Source of the DNA: Vibrio gazogenes
Lineage (GTDB): Bacteria > Pseudomonadota > Gammaproteobacteria > Enterobacterales > Vibrionaceae
Length of the DNA: 64,000 bases
Reading direction: 5' to 3'
NCBI RefSeq assembly: GCF_002196515.1
Contig: NZ_CP018835.1
Span: 2,914,001-2,978,000 of the forward strand
Part shown: in pieces, positions 57,346 through 64,000 of the stretch
How positions within the stretch are numbered: position 1 is the first letter of the stretch
Layout: each line of letters opens with the position of its first letter
Notes under the pieces: model-generated
Told to the model about the DNA's origin: nothing
What the model saw: the letters and a program-made list of their open reading frames with translations, nothing else
The model's database searches: none
Made by a program: the position numbers and the translations under genes

Positions 57346-58840
57346 TGATAAATCCTAAGCATAAACTGAACGCTATCCAGCCATAAAGTGGCCACGAGCC
57401 TAATATGCGATAAGGCGTTTTTCCTTGAGTTGGTGTCAGTGTCGTTTTGAGAACACCCGCTTCAAATTGTGGCAACCGATGGGTGATTTTCCCTCGATAG
57501 TCAGTGATGGCTGTCACGCCATTATTGGTTGAACGAATGAGGGGAATCCCCAGTTCAAGTGCCCGCATTCTCGCGATTTCCATATGCTGGAGCGGGCCGA
57601 TCGAGCGTCCAAACCAAGCATCGTTTGACAAGGTCAGCAGAAAATCAGTCTGATCGGTGACATTTTCCCGAATCTGTTCGTTAAATACGATTTCATAGCA
57701 AAGTGCAGCCACGAAGAAGCGGCCATTTGCCTGAATATTTGGCTGAATATAGGGGCCCGGAGAAAATGAAGACATGGGGAGATTGAACAGTGGAGCCAGT
57801 GGTCGTAGCCACTGCTCAAAGGGAACAAACTCGCCAAATGGCAGCAGATGATGTTTCTTATATTTGGGTCTGTTGACACTTTGGTATACGGGTGTTCCCT
57901 GACCGAGCGCAAGAATACTGTTATAGAATGTGTGATTATCGGGTCTGGTTAATATCCCCGTGAGTAGTGCTGAGTGATTTTCTCGGGCGTGTTCATCCAG
58001 AGAGCTCAGATACGCTGGTAATTCATGTTCAAAGGCTGGAATTGCGGCTTCCGGCCAGATGATAATATCTGCATCCCAGTTCTCTTGCGTGTAATCTGCA
58101 TATTTCATCAGCGTTGGCCATCGCTCGCTGGGACGCCATTTGAGCGCTTGATCAATATTGCCTTGAACAAGCGCAACGGTGGTTTGACGTTCAGGTTGTG
58201 GAGAGACCCAGTGAACCCAATTGAGGCCAGCTGCAATCCCGTAAATACCGAATGGAACGAGTAGGGCGCGCCACTGTCGCTGCAAAGTGAAATATGCCAT
58301 CGCCGCTGAGATTAAGGCTATCGCGAGTGTGATTAGTTCGACGCCTCCGATGGGGGCATAATTTGCTAAAGGCGTATCGATTTGGCTATATCCGAGCCAG
58401 AGCCACGGAAAACCAGTAAATACCCACCCCCTTAACCATTCGTTCACCAGCCAAAGCGCAGGAGCTGCCAATAGATAGCGGATTGCAGATTCTCGAGGAA
58501 AATATCGGTTCAGGACATAACTGAACAAGGCCGGATAAAGAGCCAGATAAGCAGAAAGTAACCCCATTAGGAGAATGCTAACCACTTTCGGTACACCACC
58601 AAACGTATCAATGCTGACGTGAATCCAATAGACCCCGTGACCGAAGAATCCGAGTCCCCAAAGTAGCCCTACCAGGAAAGCTTGTTTCGCTGAACGCTGA
58701 TATAACAGAAGAAATAAAAAATACAGAGAGAGGAAGGCTAACGGCCACCATGCATAGGGTGCAAAAGCAAATGACCCGATGGCACCAGAAAAAACGGCCA
58801 TGAATGGCCGTATAAAACGAGAATAGTTTGGATTAGACAT
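57323..58840 (-). CDS. lnt: Apolipoprotein N-acyltransferase
   Basis: Lnt adds the third acyl chain to the N-terminal Cys of lipoproteins, which in this window include MetQ, RlpA, LptE and the 111-residue lipoprotein. The 505-residue protein has about seven membrane helices and a periplasmic nitrilase domain with the Glu of [16 protein letters not shown], the Lys of [14 protein letters not shown] and the Cys of [10 protein letters not shown]. It follows corC after 47 bases. Confidence 0.97.
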   Translation of the reverse strand: MSNPNYSRFIRPFMAVFSGAIGSFAFAPYAWWPLAFLSLYFLFLLLYQRSAKQAFLVGLLWGLGFFGHGVYWIHVSIDTFGGVPKVVSILLMGLLSAYLALYPALFSYVLNRYFPRESAIRYLLAAPALWLVNEWLRGWVFTGFPWLWLGYSQIDTPLANYAPIGGVELITLAIALISAAMAYFTLQRQWRALLVPFGIYGIAAGLNWVHWVSPQPERQTTVALVQGNIDQALKWRPSERWPTLMKYADYTQENWDADIIIWPEAAIPAFEHELPAYLSSLDEHARENHSALLTGILTRPDNHTFYNSILALGQGTPVYQSVNRPKYKKHHLLPFGEFVPFEQWLRPLAPLFNLPMSSFSPGPYIQPNIQANGRFFVAALCYEIVFNEQIRENVTDQTDFLLTLSNDAWFGRSIGPLQHMEIARMRALELGIPLIRSTNNGVTAITDYRGKITHRLPQFEAGVLKTTLTPTQGKTPYRILGSWPLYGWIAFSLCLGFIITRSRAQ

Positions 58841-58887
58841 CAGTGATTATGATTGAACTCGATAGAGAATAGTTACCGATTATATTA

Positions 58888-59763
58888 CTATTCTTGGAAC
58901 TCTTCTGAAACGGTTTCAACGTCAGGAATTGTCACTTGTAGTTGAACAACGCGCCGATTATCTGCACTGGTCACTTTAAACTGATAGTCAGACAATTGAA
59001 CCACTTCACCCCGTTCAGGGAGATGACCGAATGCTGTCATCACCAGCCCACCAACGGTATCCACTTCTTCATCACTGAAGTTGGTGCCGAATGTCTGATT
59101 AAAGTCTTCAATCGTCGTCAGAGCATTGATGGAAAAGGTATGTTTGCTTAGTTTTCGGATATCCTGTTGTTCTTCATCATCGGTCTCATCTTCGATATCT
59201 CCGACGATTTCTTCCAGTATATCCTCGATTGTCACCAGCCCGGACACTCCGCCAAATTCATCGACAACAATCGCCATGTGGTAGCGTTCTTCCCGGAACT
59301 CTTTCAACAACCGATCTACGCGCTTACTTTCGGGAACGACCACCGCAGGACGGATAACTTCATCAATATGAAATGGTGTACATGTTGAACCGAGATATTT
59401 GAGTAGATCTTTTGCCAGCAAGATACCATCAACATGGTCTTTATCTTCACTGATGATGGGATACCGTGAGTGTTGGGCATCTGTGATGAGAGTGATGAGT
59501 TTGTCGAGAGATGCATCTCGGTCAATCGTCACCATCTGAGAGCGGGGTATCATAATATCCCGAACTCGCATTTCAGAAATTTGAATGACCCCTTCCAACA
59601 TATCTTTCGTATCGTGATCGATCAGGTCGTTGATTTCCGAATCTCGGATAACTTCTACCAATTCCTGTCGATCTTTGGGGTCGCCCTGAAAAAGCTGACC
59701 TAAACGTCCAAAAAAGGACTTCTTACTCGGACCTTCAGAATTCTGCGAATTGTCTTCGTTCAT
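58888..59763 (-). CDS. corC: CorC (YbeX) family CBS-domain protein
   Basis: This 291-residue cytoplasmic protein is linked to magnesium/cobalt efflux and to ribosome maturation in E. coli (YbeX). It has two CBS domains ([35 protein letters not shown]) that can bind adenine nucleotides, an acidic region ([15 protein letters not shown]), and a C-terminal CorC/HlyC domain ([20 protein letters not shown]). It lies between ybeY (78-base gap) and lnt, as in E. coli. Confidence 0.95.
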   Translation of the reverse strand: MNEDNSQNSEGPSKKSFFGRLGQLFQGDPKDRQELVEVIRDSEINDLIDHDTKDMLEGVIQISEMRVRDIMIPRSQMVTIDRDASLDKLITLITDAQHSRYPIISEDKDHVDGILLAKDLLKYLGSTCTPFHIDEVIRPAVVVPESKRVDRLLKEFREERYHMAIVVDEFGGVSGLVTIEDILEEIVGDIEDETDDEEQQDIRKLSKHTFSINALTTIEDFNQTFGTNFSDEEVDTVGGLVMTAFGHLPERGEVVQLSDYQFKVTSADNRRVVQLQVTIPDVETVSEEFQE

Positions 59764-59841
59764 TGTTACTCTATTCAGTCACGCTATCAGACGTGTGATA
59801 GCACACATCGTAGAACAGGGGGGTGTTGATTATCTGTTCTA

Positions 59842-60303
59842 CTATTTCTCTGTTAAATATGGGTCTTGATAGCCCAATTTCAACATGATTTCTGTTTCGA
59901 GTGACTCCATTTCTACAGCTTCGTCATCGTCGATATGATCATAACCTAACAGATGAAGGCTACCATGTACAACCATATGCGCCCAATGAGCGAGTAACGG
60001 TTTATGCTGCTCATCGGATTCTTGTTCGACAACTTCGCGGCAAATGACTAGATCGCCTAACAGATCCAGTGTGACACCCGGTGGTGATTCAAACGGAAAT
60101 GACAATACATTGGTCGGTTTGTCTTTTCCACGATATTGAGAGTTTAGTTGCTGACTTTCAGCGTGGTCAACAATTCGAACGGTGACTTCTGCTTGTGTCT
60201 GAAAAGGGGAGACTGCTGCCGTGAGCCAGCGAGAAAAATTCGCTTCAGAGGGAATGTTTTCTGAATGTTCTACGGCAACTTGTAAATCGAGCACAATACT
60301 CAT
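59842..60303 (-). CDS. ybeY: Endoribonuclease YbeY
   Basis: YbeY is a zinc-dependent RNase acting in 16S rRNA 3'-end maturation and ribosome quality control. The 153-residue sequence has the metal motif [13 protein letters not shown] (three His) and the conserved TNVLSFPFE with the Arg of [11 protein letters not shown]. It overlaps ybeZ by four bases, so the two are coupled. Confidence 0.97.
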   Translation of the reverse strand: MSIVLDLQVAVEHSENIPSEANFSRWLTAAVSPFQTQAEVTVRIVDHAESQQLNSQYRGKDKPTNVLSFPFESPPGVTLDLLGDLVICREVVEQESDEQHKPLLAHWAHMVVHGSLHLLGYDHIDDDEAVEMESLETEIMLKLGYQDPYLTEK

Positions 60304-61397
60304 GACTGATCAGACTCCGGTACGGTGGGAGAAGTGTCTTGTTGCTCTTCAGCAGCGCGATTTTGTTGTGCTTCGCGACGTCTTTTCTCGTACTCTTTAC
60401 GCTCTCTTTGATCTTGTGCTTCCCATTTTTCATAAGCATTGATAATCCGGGCAACAACCGGATGACGAACGACATCGTCTGCCTGGAAAAAATTGAAGCT
60501 GATTTCATTGACGTCATTCAGAACTTCAACTGCGTGACGGAGTCCTGATTTGGCACCACGAGGTAGGTCAATCTGAGTTACATCACCAGTGATGACCGCT
60601 CTTGAATTGAAACCGATACGGGTCAAAAACATTTTCATCTGTTCGACCGTGGTATTCTGGCTTTCATCCAAGATAATAAATGCATCGTTGAGTGTCCGGC
60701 CTCGCATATAGGCGAGAGGAGCCACTTCAATTACGTTTCTCTCAATCAGCTTTTCAACCCGTTCAAAGCCTAGCATTTCAAACAGCGCATCGTATAGTGG
60801 ACGAAGGTAAGGATCGACTTTTTGACTGAGATCGCCCGGAAGAAATCCGAGTTTCTCTCCCGCTTCAACGGCTGGACGTGTTAACAGAATACGACGAATT
60901 TCTTGTCGTTCGAGCGCGTCAACGGCTGCGGCTACGGCAAGATATGTTTTTCCTGTACCGGCAGGGCCAACCCCAAAAGTAATATCATGAGTCACCATAT
61001 TCATCAGATATTGTGCCTGATTGGGTGTTCTGGGTTTTATCATCCCTTTCTTCGTTTTGACGAAGACTTCTTTCCCGTGCTCAAAGGAAGGTTCAGCATG
61101 CTGTTCCAGAATACCGGACTCTTTGATGGCAAGGTGAATTTGTTCAGGCTCAATATCCGGAATTTGTCCTCTGACCGGTGCCGTATTCACGTAAAGCGTT
61201 TTGAGAATATCGATAGCTGCCGTTGCGGTATGCGGTTTACCGACGACGGTAAACTGGTGATTGCGGTAATTGATTTCAACGCCCAGACGACGTTCAAGCT
61301 GCTTGATATTATCATCAAACGGCCCACACAGACTGGCAAGGCGACGGTTATCGGATGGTTCCAGACTGATTTCAAGTGTGATAATTTTATTACTCAA
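60300..61397 (-). CDS. ybeZ: PhoH-like ATPase YbeZ
   Basis: YbeZ is a PhoH-family ATPase that partners YbeY in RNA processing. The 365-residue sequence has Walker [13 protein letters not shown], Walker B in [12 protein letters not shown], and [14 protein letters not shown]. The C-terminal 40 residues are charged and Gln-rich ([20 protein letters not shown]). It is second in miaB-ybeZ-ybeY-corC-lnt, 70 bases after miaB. Confidence 0.97.
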   Translation of the reverse strand: MSNKIITLEISLEPSDNRRLASLCGPFDDNIKQLERRLGVEINYRNHQFTVVGKPHTATAAIDILKTLYVNTAPVRGQIPDIEPEQIHLAIKESGILEQHAEPSFEHGKEVFVKTKKGMIKPRTPNQAQYLMNMVTHDITFGVGPAGTGKTYLAVAAAVDALERQEIRRILLTRPAVEAGEKLGFLPGDLSQKVDPYLRPLYDALFEMLGFERVEKLIERNVIEVAPLAYMRGRTLNDAFIILDESQNTTVEQMKMFLTRIGFNSRAVITGDVTQIDLPRGAKSGLRHAVEVLNDVNEISFNFFQADDVVRHPVVARIINAYEKWEAQDQRERKEYEKRRREAQQNRAAEEQQDTSPTVPESDQS

Positions 61398-61467
61398 TGT
61401 GACCTCTCATGGTGCCATCCTCGGGTTTCCGATTTTGACCGGAAACCGGATGGGGAATTGTTCGAGA

Positions 61468-62892
61468 CTATGGGGTAAAGGTAGCAACTCCCAGTTCATT
61501 TTCTCGACGTGTCTTTTGGATCATCTCCAGCGGGGAAGTAACCACGCGCAGATCCATTTCCTGCTCGGTACGAATCAGTTCACCGCGCAGAGAGTTCGGG
61601 AAAACATCCACAATCTTGACATCAACAAACTGACCGATCAGGTCTGCTGAACCTTCAAAATTCACAACACGATTATTTTCTGTTCTACCCCGTAATTCCA
61701 TCAAATTCTTTTTCGATGGTCCTTCAACCAGAATACGTTGCTCAGTATCTGACATCAGACGTGAGTAGCGCATTGCCTGACTATTAATGGTTTGCTGTAA
61801 TTCATACAGACGCTCTTTCTTCACAGCTTCGCTCAGATCGCAAGGGTAATCTGCTGCCGGTGTACCCGGGCGAGGAGAGAAGATGAAGCTGAAACTCATA
61901 TCAAAGTCTACATCTCGAATCAGTTTCATCGTATCCTGAAAATCTTTATCCGATTCTCCGGGGAAGCCGACAATAAAGTCAGAACTGATTTGAATATTCG
62001 GACGTGCTTTGCGTAGTTTACGAATGATCGATTTATATTCAATGGCCGTATGCGGACGTTTCATCATTGTTAAAATACGATCAGAGCCACTTTGTACCGG
62101 GAGATGCAGGAAGCTGACCAATTCCGGAGTATCTTCGTAAACCGCTATAATATCGTCGGTGAATTCCAACGGATGGCTTGTCGTGAAACGGATCCGGTCA
62201 ATACCATCAATCGATGCAACCAACCGTAATAGATCTGCAAATGAGCAAATTTCACCATCATGCGTGGCGCCACGGTACGCATTGACGTTCTGCCCGAGCA
62301 GGTTGACCTCGCGAACGCCTTGTTCGGCAAGTTGCGCAATTTCATACAGCACATCATCCATTGGACGGCTGACTTCTTCACCACGTGTATACGGCACCAC
62401 ACAGTAAGTGCAGTATTTTGAGCAGCCTTCCATGATAGAAACATAAGCTGTTGCACCATCTGCCCGAGGCTCCGGCAGACTGTCAAATTTTTCAATTTCT
62501 GGGAAGGAAATGTCCATGACGGGCGCTTCATCAGATTGAGATTGCTTAATCATTTCCGGCAGGCGATGTAGCGTTTGTGGTCCAAAGATCACATCAACGA
62601 ATGGTGCCCGTTCACGGATATGGTCACCTTCTTGAGTGGCGACGCAACCACCGACGCCAATGACAACACCCGGCTTATTATCCTTTAAGTTTTTCCAGCG
62701 ACCTAATTGATGGAATACCTTTTCTTGCGCTTTTTCTCGGATTGAACAGGTATTCAATAGTAGGACATCTGCTTCCTCTGGTTCTTCTGTTAACTCATAG
62801 CCATTTGCTGCGTTGAGTAGGTCGGCCATTTTGGATGAATCATATTCATTCATTTGGCAACCCCAGGTTTTAATTAGCAGTTTCTTACTCAT
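61468..62892 (-). CDS. miaB: tRNA-2-methylthio-N6-dimethylallyladenosine synthase
   Basis: MiaB adds the methylthio group to i6A37 of tRNAs that read UNN codons. The 474-residue radical SAM enzyme has an UPF0004 domain ([28 protein letters not shown]), the radical SAM Cys motif [15 protein letters not shown], and a C-terminal TRAM domain (about 375-440). I start at [16 protein letters not shown]; the frame is open 43 codons upstream, but the family starts here and the length equals that of E. coli. Confidence 0.97.
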   Translation of the reverse strand: MSKKLLIKTWGCQMNEYDSSKMADLLNAANGYELTEEPEEADVLLLNTCSIREKAQEKVFHQLGRWKNLKDNKPGVVIGVGGCVATQEGDHIRERAPFVDVIFGPQTLHRLPEMIKQSQSDEAPVMDISFPEIEKFDSLPEPRADGATAYVSIMEGCSKYCTYCVVPYTRGEEVSRPMDDVLYEIAQLAEQGVREVNLLGQNVNAYRGATHDGEICSFADLLRLVASIDGIDRIRFTTSHPLEFTDDIIAVYEDTPELVSFLHLPVQSGSDRILTMMKRPHTAIEYKSIIRKLRKARPNIQISSDFIVGFPGESDKDFQDTMKLIRDVDFDMSFSFIFSPRPGTPAADYPCDLSEAVKKERLYELQQTINSQAMRYSRLMSDTEQRILVEGPSKKNLMELRGRTENNRVVNFEGSADLIGQFVDVKIVDVFPNSLRGELIRTEQEMDLRVVTSPLEMIQKTRRENELGVATFTP

Positions 62893-63187
62893 CTCACTTT
62901 CGCTCGTTTTGTCTGTCTGAATGCTTTGGGGCTCATGCCCTAGTATATACTGAAAATTACCGTACTGACGGTAAGCGGCGTATTGTACTGTTTTCAAAAC
63001 CTGCTGACCAGTGTTTAACACTGATCACAATATACAATGAAACGGCAATCAGAAGTTTGATGTCCTTTAGTGTTAAATCATTCGCAATATCTTTGTCTGA
63101 CTAAGTGAATGAGACAAAATCAGTTCTCAAGATGCCAGTGAGCCCGTACAATCACGGGGTCAAAATTAGTCATAAGTAGTCAGCATT

Positions 63188-64000
63188 ATGGAAACATATC
63201 AAGTTGCTGTTGTCGGTGGTGGCATGGTCGGTGCCGCTTTAGCCTTGGGGTTGGCACAGCAGGGTAAAAAAGTTGTTTTACTGGAAAGCCATCAGCCGCA
63301 GCCTTTTGATGCAACTCAGCCCATGGATGTCCGGGTTTCTGCTATCTCGATGGCCTCGGTCAAACTGCTTGAATCATTGGGAGTGTGGCAACATATTGAG
63401 TCGATGCGAGTGTGTCCCTACCGCCGCCTTGAAACATGGGAATCTGTTGAATGCAGAACCAGTTTTAATGCGCATGATATCGGGTTGGAACAGTTGGGTT
63501 ACATGGTTGAAAACCGTATTATCCAACTTGGCATATGGCAGGCATTTCAGCAATATCCTAATTTAACGGTAAAGTGCCCGAGCCGCTTACAAAAGATTGA
63601 GTTCGGTGAGCAGGAGAATTGTTTACATCTGGATAAAGAACCGATGATTTGTGCTCAGTGGGTTGTCGGTGCCGATGGTGCTCATTCTCAGGTGCGTGAT
63701 TTCGCTCGTATTGGGGTCACCGCATGGGATTATCGTCAACACTGTATGCTGATTCATGTAAAGACCGAACAGCCACAACAGGACGTGACTTGGCAACGCT
63801 TTTATCCATCAGGCCCGCGTTCATTTTTACCGTTAAGTGGGCATCAGGCTTCACTCGTCTGGTACGATTCACCCCAGAAAATTCGCCAATTGAGCCAGTT
63901 ATCTTCAACACAACTGGCGCAACAAATTCAAGCTCATTTCCCTCCAGAGCTTGGAGAGATCGATGTGGTTCAGCATGGATCATTTGCTTTGACTCGGCGC
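63188..64000 (+). CDS. ubiF: FAD-dependent ubiquinone-biosynthesis hydroxylase UbiF, cut by window end
   Basis: UbiF hydroxylates 2-octaprenyl-3-methyl-6-methoxy-1,4-benzoquinol in ubiquinone synthesis. The first 271 codons are here. They start METYQVAVVGGGMVGAALAL, the FAD dinucleotide-binding motif, with ESHQPQPFDATQPMDVRVSA and the second flavin motif VVGADGAHSQVRDFA. Assignment to UbiF rather than to UbiH or UbiI rests on the divergent position next to miaB, as in E. coli, and overall likeness. The frame is open to the last base of the window. Confidence 0.9.
   Translation, partial: METYQVAVVGGGMVGAALALGLAQQGKKVVLLESHQPQPFDATQPMDVRVSAISMASVKLLESLGVWQHIESMRVCPYRRLETWESVECRTSFNAHDIGLEQLGYMVENRIIQLGIWQAFQQYPNLTVKCPSRLQKIEFGEQENCLHLDKEPMICAQWVVGADGAHSQVRDFARIGVTAWDYRQHCMLIHVKTEQPQQDVTWQRFYPSGPRSFLPLSGHQASLVWYDSPQKIRQLSQLSSTQLAQQIQAHFPPELGEIDVVQHGSFALTRR

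Overview
The window is an ordinary chromosomal stretch of a gammaproteobacterium, almost certainly a Vibrio or close relative in the Vibrionaceae. The evidence is a sodium-type PomA/PomB motor pair, small families typical of vibrios (DUF3301, DUF3549, DUF2310, DUF4250, YaeP), and gene neighbourhoods that match those of enteric bacteria and vibrios block by block. I see no prophage, insertion sequence, integron or CRISPR array. Nearly every gene is housekeeping; the more interesting content lies between the genes, in small RNAs and regulatory sites.

Layout. 1-5956: the end of a chemotaxis receptor, a small orphan protein, then a leftward run DUF4250/yaeP, proS, trmO, yaiI and a small coiled-coil protein. 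5957-6775: a CsrB-type regulatory RNA with 23 GGA triplets, a perfect GacA/VarA/UvrY box upstream and a terminator downstream. 6776-9761: an acetyltransferase, DUF3301-DUF3549, and yqcC-truC. 9851-12880: the leftward isoprenoid operon xseB-ispA-dxs. 13485-17983: pomAB behind a sigma-28-like promoter, an YdhF-type oxidoreductase, and thiI. 18194-21562: the sRNA gene gcvB divergent from gcvA, then a hydrolase, ygdD and rlmM. 21606-30346: xni, ppnN (perfect CRP site upstream), two GGDEF-related proteins (one with a CGEEF signature, one degenerate and joined to TPR repeats), queF, syd and a zinc-ribbon protein.

30443-33026: the methionine importer metNIQ behind a tandem MetJ operator. 33348-38258: gmhB and the trehalose system treR-treB-treC with two TreR-like operators. 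38347-38655: two tandem tRNA-Tyr genes with a strong promoter. 38760-43738: a YitT-family membrane protein, glyA (PurR box), a lipoprotein, lipA-lipB and ybeD. 44145-46034: a hybrid sensor kinase, transcribed opposite to its neighbours, sitting between ybeD and dacA. 46155-53793: the cell-shape and division-related cluster lptE-holA-rsfS-rlmH-mrdA-rodA-rlpA-dacA, without the nadD found there in E. coli. 54111-64000: leuS, ybeL, the lnt-corC-ybeY-ybeZ-miaB group, and the start of ubiF.

Themes. Carbon-state control appears in csrB, CRP-like sites and trehalose uptake. One-carbon and amino-acid control appears in gcvA/gcvB, glyA with PurR, and metNIQ with MetJ. Many genes serve tRNA and rRNA maturation (proS, leuS, trmO, truC, thiI, queF, rlmM, rlmH, ybeY, miaB, tRNA-Tyr) or envelope building (dacA, rlpA, rodA, mrdA, lptE, lnt, gmhB). 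I found no clear undescribed multi-gene system. The best candidates for something new are the hairpin cluster between lptE and leuS, the orphan hybrid kinase, and the CGEEF/degenerate-GGDEF pair.
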